A program made the position numbers and the translations under genes. A stretch of 64,000 nt of DNA from NCBI GenBank assembly GCA_016165875.1, contig JABBOT010000001.1, forward strand, positions 35,581,011 to 35,645,010, in the 5' to 3' direction. Origin of the DNA: Acanthopleura granulata (lineage: Eukaryota; Mollusca; Polyplacophora; Chitonida; Chitonidae). Position 1 is the stretch's first letter. Every line of letters begins with the position of its first letter. Positions 48,640-61,911 of this stretch are shown piece after piece. Below the pieces are notes generated by a model. That model was not told the DNA's origin, ran no database searches, and saw only the letters and a list, made by a program, of their open reading frames with translations.

Positions 48640-49000
48640 TAACACCTGGGACTGATCGAATTTCTAGTTTCTATGGTAACCAACTAAAATGGCAAGTTTG
48701 TTAAGTCATACAGTTTCACACAGGATATCAAAGTTTGATATACACGTTCAAAGGGAGTTGAGCTAAATTGTCATTAAACTGGGATGGATTCAATAAAATA
48801 TGTTATTTCCATGGAAACGGATTGAAAATAATTCTGCTTCCGCGACGTGAACACAATAGCTATAGATGTTATAAGGTTTCTCACAGCAGGAAGTTCAGAT
48901 TTGGTACACAAGCTCAGGAAGTACTTTAAAGCTGCCTTGGACTGAGTTGATTAGATTCGTGGTTTCTAAAGCAACAGACTGAAAATATGACGATACTGTT
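48640..49000 (+). repeat. Degenerate repeats of about 140-160 bp
   Basis: A core like tttccatggaaacggattga recurs at about 48668, 48807 and 48963, and a related piece precedes the SINE at about 48078. Units are strongly diverged. Confidence 0.5.
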
Positions 49001-49650
49001 CTTTACACATACATACAAAGCCGTTAAATTCGATGGGATTCTATGTGTGTCAAGCTCAGTTACTGATGTACATGTATATTTGATGCGTGTACTAAATTAA
49101 TGCGCATTCTCCGTTCATACTTACAGAAATGCTTTTCTTAGCCCTTTGTTGACACCGGACTGGTATGAATATGTGCGCGTGCGTCAGAATATTTGTGGTA
49201 TTTCATACAAACTGTTTCAATTGAGATTTTCTCTTCATTAACAAGATCTGTTCTAGACCTTGCATACGTGAATTCAATTCAGTCGTTTTCTCGTGAACTC
49301 ACGGATATATGGGACGGGGGATTCTCTCAAGCCAGCTTTACTAGGCATCTATTACCCACATAGCGTAGGGTCATCTACGGCCAATCAATAATTCACGACT
49401 TCAGATTCATTAGACAAAGATGTAGGACCGCACTCGTCAGTTTCAATGAACGACTGCGTCTCTTGAACTGATCAGTAGACCGTAGATGATCATTTGAGTG
49501 GGTAACGCCGGGACTAACTATGTGTTTGGTGTTTTAATATTTAACACACATTAATACACAGAAGATATGTAGGCTATGTTTATTTATTTACAACTGGAGT
49601 ACATGTATCATGTCAGTGAAAATGGTAATTTACTTGATTTACCTCTACTT

Positions 49651-49688
49651 GATTTGTGTTTTACGCCGTACTCAAGAATATTTCAAAA
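49651..49688 (-). mobile_element. SINE 3' fragment
   Basis: Plus-strand ttgatttgtgttttacgccg then tactcaagaatatttca. Followed about 95 bp later by an oppositely oriented copy. Confidence 0.82.
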
Positions 49689-49779
49689 CAGGTAGTTTAT
49701 CACGTTCATTTAAAATAATTTTTCTTGGCATTTGTGACATCTTTTCGAACAGAGAAGCTTGCAAAAAATATATCTTTGG

Positions 49780-49940
49780 TGCAAATGGTTAGTGCACTGG
49801 TGCAGCCTATTGAACCAAACAGCCTCTCACCAATGCGGCCGCGGTGAGTTCAATTCCAGCTCATGGTGGCTTCTTCTTTGGGCTTACATGGGAATGTCTA
49901 CCAGCAACAAGCGGATGGCCGTGGCTCTGTCGTATAAGTT
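49780..49940 (+). mobile_element. SINE, 3'-truncated and diverged
   Basis: Head (tggttagtgcactggtgcag), B box gagttcaattcc and part of the core are visible. It forms an inverted pair with 49651-49688. Confidence 0.78.
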
Positions 49941-50782
49941 GTTACTTCTTAAAAACTTACATGGACAGTTAGAATGAAACCCTAACTGAGGTAAATTGAG
50001 AAGAGGCCGGATTTCACCGGTAACGTGTGACCATTTGCCAACTATCACACTGTCGTTGCTGCTTTGGTTTTACGCCCTATCCTTTGGGTTTTTACATCTA
50101 TAATGTTACGTTACCACGTTTTAAAGTGTTAGAAATTGAAGACTTTGTAAAGTGGTTAGAAAAATCGTGTAATTTCCTATGTCAGATGAAAACCTAGGGG
50201 TATTGTGTTTCGCAATATAATTGTTAATATTCTTCTGATTTAAAATTATATTACAATCCGCGACATAATATTTTCAGATGTTTTTAGGCCTTCTCGTACT
50301 TCACAGCATTCAACATCTATTGTTTTAATTCTTAGAAAAGATTGGCATTTTAACATTGGCGTTTTAAGAGACTATCAATAAATTCAAACTTTGTATAATA
50401 TTTAAGCGTTCTTTGGGAGTCAAGAACACTTTGACTTTGTAACCTCAATCCGGTCAGCCAGTTTAAATTTAACTCTACCATAAACTGCAATCCCTCATAC
50501 TCACCAATAGGTCTAGAAAAGAGAAGCCGTCAGATACTAATATAGATCAGTCTGGTGCGACAGACTTAATGCGAACAACACGATTCCGATGACAATCAAA
50601 GACAACTCTACATTGGTCCAAGTACAACGGCACCAGTATGTCAACGCTAGTTTAGACAGAGTTGATTCCTGTGATATTTAACCTTTACTATCCCGAAGAC
50701 AATTGGACATTTGCAACCCTTTCTAACACATATTCAACATCCGCACTACATAAAGAATAGAGACGTTAACTGCATATCCTGC

Positions 50783-51452
50783 ATGGCAAGCCGTCTCGGC
50801 CTAATTCAGATATCAGGAATTCATTTCAAGATATAAGAAATTAATTTCAAGATATCTTGATTTCATTTTCAAATATCTTAATAAGTAGCCTTTTTGATAT
50901 GTGGACCTAGCATTTCTGATATCCTAAAACCCTTCCCGTACATCTGAAAATCTTTTACGATATCTCGAAACAACAAATATGGTGTACATATCGGGAAAAG
51001 AGCCTCACGTATGAGAAATTACGCCAAAATGTGCGAATTGCAGTAACCTCTCCCTCAGCGGAAATTAAAATAAATACAGGTCTAAGCATGCGCACTGCAA
51101 GCCATTAAGTCTGATCGCAGTGTGACTTTACGTTATTACCGAGACCTTTGAGCGCCGTTGATTAGGAAGCATACATTTTCTTCACATACATGACCAAACA
51201 AATGTATGGCAAATATCACAAAAAGAATTCCAGATATGTCAAATTAACGTCTATTTAAGATATCTTGAATTCATTTCGACATATCTGGAAATCATTTCTA
51301 GATATCTGAAATGTTTTTTGTGATATGTGCAGCAGGCAATTTATTTTAGATATCTAAAATGAACTTCAGATATCTGAAAAGGATTTCCAGATATGTCGAA
51401 ATGAATTCAAGATGTCTGAAATAAATGCCCTAAGGCCGAAACGGCTTGCCAT
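50783..51452. mobile_element. MITE-like element, about 670 bp
   Basis: Terminal inverted repeats ATGGCAAGCCGTCTCGGCCT (50783) and the complement ending at 51452 (aaggccgaaacggcttgcca). The ends are filled with short alternating motifs such as agatatctgaaat and ttcaagatatcttga, themselves palindromic. The centre (about 50980-51190) is non-repetitive. No coding capacity. Confidence 0.85.
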
Positions 51453-51600
51453 AATACCGTAGCGCATGCGCAGTGAATTTTTCACGTGACAGAACACTGC
51501 TGTCAGCGAAAAACGCCATGGTGTTCACCGGGATTGTTCCAGTTGCAAACTTTGAAAGGGCCATCTGCCGGTACGAAAACAAAATATATGCCATGCAGTC

Positions 51601-52323
51601 GGGCCCAGTTGTTCGACGAAGGTTAACTTTAACCCATGGATAGCGCTAACCTTGGGTTAAATGGTTTATCCCAGGGTTAGCTTACACCAGGTTAAATCTG
51701 CGTTGCTGAATCGTTGGTTACTCATAGTGTTAGCTAACCCAGGGTTAAATGATTGCATTCTTTATATCAGTTGTTATGATTGGTCAGTTTTAAAGGCTGA
51801 GGAGGTCAAGAGTTGTAGGCATAGAGAGTTCGAGTGTGTACCATGGCAACAATGAGAAAAATACATGTACACTGTAACACCTGATTTATGCCTATAGTGC
51901 ATCTTATAAAAGACACCAAATGCACATTCATTATTGTGTCTCCTACCTTTCCTGTACAAAAATAAATTTATATCAATTGCAACAATTGTTCTTCTTAGGT
52001 TTTCCATTGTTTATACATGTGCCATGCATTACATGTGCATGTATAAACACACATGATTTATTTTTCCAAAATCCGTACAGCTTATGTAAAGAAATTTCCT
52101 TGGTGTTACAAAAGTCATGAATAATGTAAAATAAGTGAGGGATACATCATTTAACCCACCTTCATCCATGGGTTAAAATTAAACCCGGGTTAGGACCAAT
52201 TTAACCCAGGGTTAATTTTAACACTGCTTTGAACAACCCAAATTTAACCCAAGGTAAAACTTAACCCAAGGTTAGCAGATATAACCCAGGGTTAGTGGCT
52301 AACACCCTTTTGAACAACCGGGG
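51601..52323. mobile_element. MITE-like element with GGGTTA-rich arms, about 720 bp
   Basis: The left end gggcccagttgttcga and the right end tgaacaaccggg are inverted repeats. Both arms carry many gggtta/taaccc words (caaggttaactttaaccca on the left, taacccagggttaa on the right). The inner 51770-52140 is unrelated AT-rich sequence. Confidence 0.82.
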
Positions 52324-52695
52324 ACAGGACGTTAAATTTGAGGGTTCGAAGCGGGAGTGTGCTTCTAAACAGGATCAAAGAATCAGTGACGGGATTGCGA
52401 ATTTATTTCTACAAGCAGTCTTAAAATGAATGAAAGGTAGGCAATTCTATCACGCGGATAAGTGCAGCCTGAGTGCAAATATACATATTATTAAAATAGA
52501 GATTACCTAAAAACAACAACGAGAGCCTGTGTAACGCAACATACCGGCTCGTACGTTTATCTCCCGGAATAATACTCTGTCATGAATATTGTTTACTTCC
52601 GCAAATGAAAGGATCTGAACTTGTTTACTTGGTAAATTACTTTCATCAGTCGTATACTTTATATAACGGCGAACTATCAGGATTTCTTTCAGTTA

Positions 52696-53363
52696 TGAAA
52701 GTACTACCTAGTATAGTTCATGAATATGACTTTTGCAGATTTTTAACACTTTACACCCAGACGTCATGACGTCGAGAATAGATACACTTTCTTTCATGAC
52801 GCTACTGTATGCAAACACATGGACCCTCTGGCTGTTTTACGTGGACTCTCACTTGGAAGGATCGAGGCAAGAGAAATGTATTCAAAATAAGGGGACAGAT
52901 AAGTATCAATTTGGAAAATAGGAAAGGCATAAAAACTTAAAATTAGTGTAAAATGTATATGATCGAGTGACCTGTTAAAATTAAGAAATAATGGTTTCAT
53001 CCACTGCGATTACAGTGTGATAACTCTCACTTTCTTTTCTCACTGCAGTTATCACAGCCAATAAAGCCATTATTTCTATTTTAACAGGTCATTCGATCAT
53101 ATACATTTTACACTAATTTTAAATTTTTATGCCTTTCCTATTTTCCAAATTGATACTTATCTGTCCCCTTATTTTGAATACATTTCTCTTGCCTCGATCC
53201 TTCCAAGTGAGAGTCCACGTAAAACAGCCAGAGGGTCCATGTGTTTGTATACAGTAGCGTCATGAAAGAAAGTGTATCTATTCTCGACGTCATGACGTCT
53301 GGGTGTAAAGTGTTAAAAATCTGCAAACGTCATATTCATGAACTATACTAGGTAGTACTTTCA
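52696..53363. repeat. Near-perfect foldback (inverted repeat), about 670 bp
   Basis: The left arm 52696-52998 is the reverse complement of 53061-53363 with roughly five differences. The middle folds further: gtgataact near 53017-53025 pairs with agttatcac at 53047-53055, leaving a loop of about 20 nt. A 62-codon open stretch occurs on both arms in opposite strands and differs at one residue. The RNA from either strand would form a hairpin of about 300 bp. Confidence 0.93.
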
Positions 53364-53799
53364 CCATTATTTCTTAATACTTCAACTAGGTGGATATTGT
53401 CAGGCAAAGCAAGTTAGTTGCGGTTTGTTTGCTTAGGGTTTCACTTCACTTTTCAGTATTACACATTTATAGTCGTGTTACCCACACTTTATTGACCAGC
53501 TGGTTCTTGGATTATCTTGGTATGTTTAGCGGAGAAGAAGAAAGGGTTCTGATTTCTTATTGTATGATTTGTCTTGTACTTCATCCCTCAAACCACCATA
53601 TGGACAAGATGTAGACGTGTTCCCCGATCCAATCTAAATTCCAAACCAGAATCAAGCTGTGTGTACAGTATTTTGAGAAGTTTGGAGATTGTCTGCCGTC
53701 TTGCACGGAAAGCGCATTGCTATGCGCCTCGTTCCATGTTCATGTAATAAACCTCTCAGGCTTGTGTCTAAGCATAAAAGCGACACTGCCCGGAGGTTA

Positions 53800-54000
53800 T
53801 AGTATGCTCAGCAACTCTGACGCCTTCCTCCAATGCGGTTGCTCATAATGGCTTACTCTCCGATCGTCCGTGGGAAGGTTTGCCAGCAATCTGTGGATGG
53901 GTTAAGGTTTCCCCTAGGCTCTGCCCGGTTTCCTTCCGCCCCAACGCTGGTCGCTGTGGTATAAATGACATATTCTTGAGCACCAATCAGGTATAATAGG
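53800..54000 (+). mobile_element. SINE, ends diverged
   Basis: Core gaaggtttgccagcaatctg then ggctctgcccggtttccttc then tattcttgagcaccaatcag. The B-box region is damaged. Confidence 0.8.
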
Positions 54001-56617
54001 CAAAGGGTATCTGTCGTATAATGCATTGCTCTCCAAGCTAAGACAGGGCCTGGAGAGTTGCATGGTAGGGGGTGTGGCTTGCACACCGCAACAGTTACTC
54101 GGTGGATCAAAGCACTGGCAAGAGTAAAAGGAAGACGACACGTCTCTAGGCCAAGAAGTATTAATTGCACCTCTCTGTGGGTAATGTGTCTTCATTTTAA
54201 TCAGGAGACCCCGGTGCAACCTTGGAATCGGGCAATATTTGTCTCCAAAAGTCTCCAAAATTGCCACTCACTTGGCGTTCAAAATAAAGGCATGTTCGCT
54301 TTGGTGTCTGTATACCGTGAACTGAAGCCATTTTGCTTCAGGGCGACAAAGTCGTGATATTGCCTAAGCAATTTTGAAAGCAACCCTAAGTCTTAAATAA
54401 AGCCAGTTGTAAGTCACCTTTGGAAGGGGCAAGGCCTGCGATACAGATTGGATATAGCAGAGATAACGTGTATCCCCGAGGTTGAGCCAACAGGTGAGGT
54501 GATAATCCTTGGTTCAGACAACTATGAGCTCATACCCCCGTATATAGGATTTACCTTGTATAATAATAGATTACGAAAGTGGGGAATGTGATTGCAAAGA
54601 TCGATCTCTATATTTCAGCGTCTTAACTACAGCGTGCTTCCGCTCTAAGATGTCTAACTTCCGGACTTATGCGAATAACTACTATATATATATCCTCTGT
54701 CTTAGCTCATCCTCATGTCTGAAACTCATATTTCGCACCGTGTACATATATAGCTGGAGGGCATTAACTAGATTGGGGCTTTGCTCGAGACGAGCACCAG
54801 TGTTGGTTTTTCTTCACTTGCCGCCTCCGTTATCACCCAATTTCAGACTGATGCTGTTGTCGGTCGACGTTATTGACTGTTCTTTCACACTGCCCCCGCC
54901 GGCTATTGCATATATACGTCATTTGGCGGCTCCTTGTGAAGTTGTCACGGAGTGTTCCCCCGGAGTAGCTGGCCTTTAAAATCGTGCCTTCTAAACTGAT
55001 GGCAGAAAAGGCAAGTCGATATTTCTCAACATAGCCTTTGCGCTTTCTCGAAGATCCCCAGCCCTGGAGGGGCATTCTCAGTCTAAGTGGTCTAATTAAC
55101 CCGCATTCCGATCACGATTCAAGTCCTTCTTTTGGCATTAACCGGAGAGGAATATTAAAGCGTGTAAATCAGTGGTAATTAAGTTGGAGATGACGGCCCG
55201 GTGGCTGTTCACTGATTGCCTTGTATCGATTCCGCCTTCCTATTCTCTCACGAAGTAGTTTAATTCTTCTCATTTAGCCTCCCATCACTCTGTCACCTCG
55301 CGTCTTCTCTGTGGACCCTTCCATCCGTTTTTACACCCTTACTGTATCAGTGATGTATGTCGCTCAATTCATCCTGACATGTCTATCCCCGATCAAATAT
55401 CAGTCGTTATTGTGGCCATGGCTCGAACATACGCCATCAGCCGAGGTTCGTTGCCCTGAGATTTGCACGTACAGTGTATAACAGCGTTGCACGACTGGTT
55501 ATGGACTTACGCTAGCCGCATGAGCGATTACTTGTAATTAAATTTGTAGAAATTCATCAAGCCAACAGAACACAATCCACGACTTTCTTAACTCATTCCG
55601 CTTGAATTGGAATCCACTGACGTAGCTGGCATATTTGCATCCTGGAATACACGAGACCTTTCGATTTAACTTAATTGTCCGCAGCATGATGACGATCCTG
55701 GTGCTGGCACTCAGGGGGCACGCCCCAGAAGGATTCCTCACAAATTAATTGCTTATATGTATATGCAGAAGATATTTAATAAAACAGACTTCTAGGAACC
55801 ATATACGATGCTATTGGTAAAAAGCATGTGAAGAAAGTACGTACATCCGATGAATATCACGTTTTTCTTGTGTATCTGACATCTCTGACCCCGACATTCC
55901 TTTACTTTCACTTCGTGATAGAGCGGTATCTACTAAGTAGAACATCCAATTTTTGTTATGTCACACACCTACAGACTTTCAGGCCACAATGACGGAAGAC
56001 AAGAGGCTTTCATCGCATGTAAGCCTACGGAAACGACCTCACAAATGCAGTTGACGTCTTATCGCCAAGGCACCACGTCCGTGTGGTTGAGAATCGTTCA
56101 CCATACTCACTTGAACAAAGCGCTGGATGGCATCCAAAATTTTTTTTAACTGCAAATATTCATTGCTGTTCTGTTGGCCATCTCGGCAGTCACATTTTCT
56201 TAATTCCTGTTTTTGACAGATGTCCCATTATGGATAACTCATCAGGCGCAGTTTTAAACGAGCACCTGTCACTCTGAATTTCTTTCATGCAGTTGCATTT
56301 TACAGGGAAAAATTTGAAATTCGCGTAATTTTCTTTTAGCAGAGCGGGTCAGATAGCCGTAGGAATATTGCATCACTAAAATTACAAAACATACTTCCCG
56401 TGTCTCTGTGAAGCATTCATCAGTTTAACTTGGCCATCCATGCCAACGCGTGCAGTAAGAACTTTTTACATGTATCCATTTACTCTTGGGAGTGTAATTC
56501 ACTTAGGTGCCCTTAATATCTGTCTGAAGAATTTTTCACCGAATACATGTCTTCTATTCCTGCAAATAAACAAACAAACACACGCATTAATCAATCAATC
56601 AATCAATCAATCAAGTA
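54001..56617. other. Intergenic, nothing recognised
   Basis: No exon or repeat could be supported. A (AATC)n run of about 26 bp is at 56589-56615, next to the SINE tail. Confidence 0.4.
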
Positions 56618-56765
56618 TTTGTTTATTTGACTGGGGTTTTTCGCCGTAGTCCGGGGAGGAATTCCGGTAGAGCCACGACCATCCACAGGTTGCTGGCAGG
56701 CCTTTCCGCGTACGGAGAAGAAACCAGCATAGGTTGGGCTTAACTCACAGCGACCGCATGGGTGA
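56618..56765 (-). mobile_element. SINE, internally deleted
   Basis: Plus-strand tttgtttatttgactggggt, ccaccgaccatccacaggtt-like core and ctcacagcgaccgcatgggt. About 60 bp of the 3' core is missing. Confidence 0.8.
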
Positions 56766-58809
56766 GAAATTCCTGAGTCGACCAGGAGGAATGGGATTTG
56801 AGAATCATTTGAATGAGACATTTCAGATTACGAAAAGATTAGTCAACTTCATTCAGTTTAACAGAGCCGTAGAGATGTTTATTACAAGAATTAATTTCTG
56901 TCTGCTGTCTGCTGTCAAGGCAGGCAAAAGACTACTACCCCATATTTCCCTATCAAGTAAATTCGATTTTACCTAAGAACAGTTGGAATGTTTCATCCAA
57001 TAGAGGATTCCCTAACGCTTTGCTTGAAGGTCTCCCCTTTTCAAAGGACTGAACAAAATTAGATGAAAACAATGTGAATTTAACTGAAACAACAATATTC
57101 ATGCACACTTGACAAAAATAATAATGTGAAAACCCATCGAAGTATACAGGGAAACATATGAGTATGTGTGCGTTTTAGTCTCGTATTCTTGAAGCACATT
57201 ACCAGTTTATTCAGATTTCATCACCACATACATAGTGTCCGCTTCTACTTCAGCTCAAAATCGAGTCTGTGCATCACTCTTTTGAGTCAAACTGTTAAAC
57301 CTATTTGTTCTCAATCATCCCGGTATCTTTCTTTTTTACCCAAATTCCTCCCGTATGCATGAACGAATGACAATCAATAACCTCACGCATTCAACGGTAC
57401 CTGTTATTTAATATGTCTTTATTTCTTTAATAAACATAAGAGTCAACTTCACCAGTAGATCGAAACTTCAATTCCATGCCCCAGGGCCTTGCTTTTTCCC
57501 TTAGGCGACTATGTAGTTAATGTTTGCCCCTAAAACCTTTACACAATAAAATGCGTCAAACAGTTCATGTCGAAGCAGTCTACGGGCCATCAATCATAAC
57601 AGTTTCGCTGCACAGTACAGCAGCGATGTGGCATTGACATTCATTGCTGTATCCCTAGGGTGAAGTCTGCTTTGCTTTTACCCGTCCACAATGAACTAAC
57701 CATTGGTTTATGGCTGCCCTGTGTACACGGCCGTGTCGTCGGAATTCAAAGCAAACACATCGATGATCCATGACGTGGAATTTATGATCAGTGTTTACTG
57801 TTGATGTACTAACTTTTTCCGAAAGTTTACGTGACGGAAATGTAAATTATGTATCGTCAGAAAAGTCTCCAGTCATTCTGACAAACCGCACAGCCAATGT
57901 TGACACAGTCATTATAAATGCTCACGGAGCGTGATCGGTTTGATATTTACCTATCGCGTTCTCCTGCGTGAAACGAAACAAATTACAGCATTGTTATGGG
58001 ATACAGGGACATCATTGTTTATCTGGCGGCTCGTGTAAATATTTGCTGCATGTACGATATGTGAACACTGTCACATGATAGTGACCCATAAAACTCGGGA
58101 GAATACATTGTGTGAGACCGAATGTAGCGAGTAAACGATAACCAAGTGTCACGTATATTGGATACATTACCACCTGTACCATAGATCAGTTTTGTGTAAG
58201 TGTGAATGAGTGAAACTTGTAGAACCTTACAGCTGTGATAACTCAAGATTTCAACAGTTATTATGTCATTATCAAGAATAATCTGTTACACGATACGTAA
58301 AAAGCCATAATATATACCCTGGCAGAGAAGGAATGCATTCAGCCAGACAACGATTACAAAATGGGCCTCTGTAGCTCTTACGGTTGTCTAGGTTCACAGG
58401 TAATAATCGGGCAGCTGACACTGTAATTTCACTGAGTGTGACCTCATATGTGTTGTTTTCGGTATGGCCAGTGAGACAGAACTACAAATATGTCAGCACT
58501 GGGCATGGCCTGCTACAAGGAGACAAGTCGTGATATCACCAAATGATTTTGAAAATGACGTTAAATCCGAAGAAAAAGGCAAACAAAATAGCATCAGATA
58601 AGAACATTTGTAATTCACATATGCCACTGTTAAGGATAGTACATGCCCTATATAACTCACGCACGGTTATAGCTTAATGCAATAGAATGCAACTCTGGTT
58701 ATGCACACATAAACGCTGTCTGGTATAAAGCTCATGGCCTGTACAAGCCAATACGTAATACAAGAGGATGCAATATTCGTTCTATACATATATAACTATA
58801 CAGCCTACA
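56766..58809. other. Intergenic, nothing recognised
   Basis: AT-rich, no supported exon and no repeat seen. Confidence 0.4.
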
Positions 58810-59175
58810 TATAATAGGGCAATTTCGAGTTCGAATTCTTTTGTCGGAAAAGGGAAAAGAGTCCAACTGTTTCATGTGACATCAAAAATGTCAGGCAATT
58901 TTGTTCACTTTAACTTACCGATCACCTGTCTGTTAGGGAGGTACAAGCCACCTTTCTTTGAATCAGCAGTTTCTTAAGTTAAAAAACTTTCACCTCCTCA
59001 ATTTGGGTATTTTACGCCTAGTCCAAAAAACTTTTTGTAACACTTTTCTTAGACGTCCATGTTATAGTAAATGTAATCAGATATAACTGCCTAACAATTT
59101 TGACAGGTCACATTGTACAGTAGGGCTTTTTTTGCCTTAGCGATAAAAGAGTTCGAACTCGAAACTCCTCTATTC
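58810..59175. repeat. Short inverted repeat pair
   Basis: About 58826-58885 and 59098-59172 are diverged inverted copies (ttcgagttcgaattctttt against aaagagttcgaactcgaaa). Both read as related peptides on opposite strands (SSSNSF(V/I) followed by basic residues), which simply reflects the inverted copy. Confidence 0.65.
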
Positions 59176-59282
59176 TTGGTATTTTGTATTACCTTCTGTT
59201 GAATGGAAAAACCAATGTAAGAATCTGCACCTAAAACAAGTGTATAGAATCTGAACGTCCCAACACTACAGTAGACAACAGC

Positions 59283-59445
59283 CTGACACGCGATCATGTT
59301 CTTAAGACACTTCCCAAAGCATAGCGCTACTTATTACAGTGGAAAGACAAAACCTTCCGCACGAATGCTTGTGCAAGCCCTCACGGCCTCAGGGGAGATA
59401 AGTCAGCATCGGTGTATATAATATGCATTATTCGCCACATGAAGA
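59283..59445 (+). repeat. Duplicated block X, copy 1
   Basis: Matches 59692-59878: shared agacacttcccaaa, tagc(g/a)ctacttattaca, gaatgcttg and gcctcagg(g/t)gagataagtc. Confidence 0.8.
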
Positions 59446-59454
59446 CAACATGTT

Positions 59455-59690
59455 CATTCTAATTAGATTTTTATGTCTTGCTATTAGCGGCAATTAAGCT
59501 TTCCCACACTCCAGATTTATTTGATGTAAGAGAGATTTTTCACAAGGATTAACAAAACATCCATCATGGAGATCAGCCGGTAAGTCTGAGGTTTTGATTA
59601 ACCGGGGTCAATGTTTGTAGGCGTTGTATATAGTCTGTAGTAAATCTCTCCCTCTTGTAGCCCATCCTGCGATATAAATGTATCGGCAGG
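59455..59690 (+). repeat. Duplicated block Y, copy 1
   Basis: Matches 61912-62143. Shared landmarks are aacaaaacatccatcatgga, the donor-like CCG|GTAAGTCTGAG at 59577-59587 and TGTAGCCCA ... TATAAATGTATCG. Block Y separates the two copies of block X. Confidence 0.8.
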
Positions 59691-59691
59691 C

Positions 59692-59878
59692 ACGACACGG
59701 TCATGTTCTAAAGACACTTCCCAAACCATAGCACTACTTATTACACTGGAAATCAAGTTAACACCCCCCCCCCTCACACACACACACGAATGCTTGCACA
59801 TGTCCTCATGGCCTCAGGTGAGATAAGTCAATATCGTCGTATATAAGATGCATTATTCACCTCTTGAACACACTATAT
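59692..59878 (+). repeat. Duplicated block X, copy 2
   Basis: Counterpart of 59283-59445, offset about 405 bp, with an inserted C run and (CA)n at about 59763-59786. Confidence 0.8.
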
Positions 59879-61911
59879 GTATAAACACATTAAAAATGGC
59901 CTTACTATTTATGTAATTTCACAAAGTGTGAAATACACTAAAAGTGTATTCCTTAGTTTTCGTTGGAACAATGACACATACTGTCAAATAACTAGATGCC
60001 TGGCCTACAACACATCCAAATATCATGGTTGACCACCACTTTCTCAAAATAAATCAGCTGGAATGCAGGTACTATCGTAGTATCGCCATAGAAACAGGGT
60101 GTCGGGGCCACTTGCTCATTGGATGATATTTTTCTCTGTTTAATTGTAGCCACAAGTAATGGACTTTTTTCAACCATTATTTTTCATAGTTTATACCTGC
60201 AAAATTACCTGGCAGTATTACAACACACTTCAGAGATACAGCCAATCCCTACCCGATCCCATCAATTTCTGTGCCCCTGAATCTTGAATACAAAATCGAA
60301 TTAGTGTTTTTATACCTATATTCATTTCAGTTAGTTTTTGGGGCCTGAAAGCGAAGCGGAGTCCTAAGAGGGACCGAAGTACTTCCAGTTTTAGTGTGCA
60401 CTGCCGCGGTCTGTTTCCGCATTCCTGAAAGGTTTTGTCTATTTGGTCAAGTTGCATCATTGCAGCATTGCCATTGTATAGCACAACGTAACTAAGTCAC
60501 GAAATACGGCTCAGACCTTTTTTTGACAATAACATTGGTGTGTTCTTTGCAGGCACTCTCTTGATTCATGTTACAATAGGTCGGAAATTCCAGTGATTTG
60601 GCTAGGCAAGCGTTAACAAGAATGTTTGTTGCGGGTAACACGGGAGCTACCCGCAATGTTAAACTATGTGGAAGTGACATCACAGATGGGGCTACTTGTA
60701 GTCCTCACGTTTCTTCTGCTGGTAGATCACTAGTGTAGCATTTATATTGTTTTAAGGTTGACAAAGCACAGAGTGATAACTGTTTTGAGTGAGAAGAAAA
60801 GTTAGAAGTAGAGTTTGTTTAGCTGGGAAAAAAACAAGACAATAAATTTGTCCAGAATTAATGCTTGAATTGCGTATAAAGAGGATAACCTCGAGTGTTC
60901 ATGGTTGAAGCAAAGTAAAGTATTTAGTGCTTCTAACTGGAGAGGAAGTGGGCCTACGTCGGTCAGAGCTGGACGTGAACTCTCTGAATTCACACTGATG
61001 AGAGGCTACAGGGTCATTGGGAAATATGACAATTTATCATGATTTGAAAACTGGATACTTATAAAAGTAAATGCAAGATAAAGTCTTCCTATAAAATTAA
61101 GATTTAGTCATTAAAGCCTCCTGGAATTTCATATCATTATCTCTGTATGTCTTACTATTATTTGGGGGGGGGAGGGTTAGCTGGGCGGTGAAATACACAG
61201 ACGCTACATCCATCTTATACTTGTTTATATACATGTAACCTAACCCACCCATGGTCCCAAATTAAATAACCCCTCAACAGGCAGCTTTCTGACAGCTGCT
61301 AAACAACAATCTTTCCCTTTTAAACCACACACTTTTGTAGTGGTTTATTATTTCAAGGGCGGTTTTGTGAAAATGAATTTTCATTGCTTAATTCTTTTAG
61401 GTTGTCAAATACTTCATGATACCGACGAATTTTCGAGTTGTTTCATCCACGTCCAACATTTTGGTCCTGTTTTGAGCTTTGGCATTTTACCTGATTTCCA
61501 GATGCGTGTTAACTATGCTGTAAATTGAAACTTAATGCATAGTCAGTAACTTTTCTTGTTGAAACCAAGTTTTGATCTGTTTTGCCCAATCTTGAAAAAA
61601 AATATGTCTTTTTTGTTCTGATATAGATTTGACCTAGCTATTCTGTCAACTCAAAGAAGCATGTCTTGCTTTCACAATTTAATGCTTCTAGAATGCTTGT
61701 TTCCAGACACAGTAGTTCATGAAAACCCAGTGTCGAAGTCAGCTCACACATTCCGATATGTACAATTTACTTAAGCATCCGAATCCAAGATATGACAACA
61801 ATAAAAGACAGTTTTAAGCAAAACTTCCGTTTTAAAACCATCGTATACTTTATGATCCTGCAATTGCACGACCGGGACTCTATAATCAGACCCTTTTTAA
61901 ACCGATCAGGT
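59879..61911. other. Intergenic, one SINE fragment
   Basis: Apart from a degraded SINE piece at about 60936-61020 (minus; tggagaggaagtgggcctac and gagctggacgtgaactctct on the plus strand) nothing was recognised. A G run is at 61161-61169. Confidence 0.4.

Noticed and set aside
52733..53326. Identical 62-codon open frames on opposite strands
   Set aside because: They are the two arms of the foldback; one sequence copied in inverted form, no independent coding evidence.
54650..54979. 109-codon plus-strand open frame
   Set aside because: No domain, overlaps an equally long minus-strand frame, no start or splice context.
58321..58420. Sequence resembling a SINE or tRNA head (gggcctctgtagctcttacg)
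   Set aside because: No B box or core follows.
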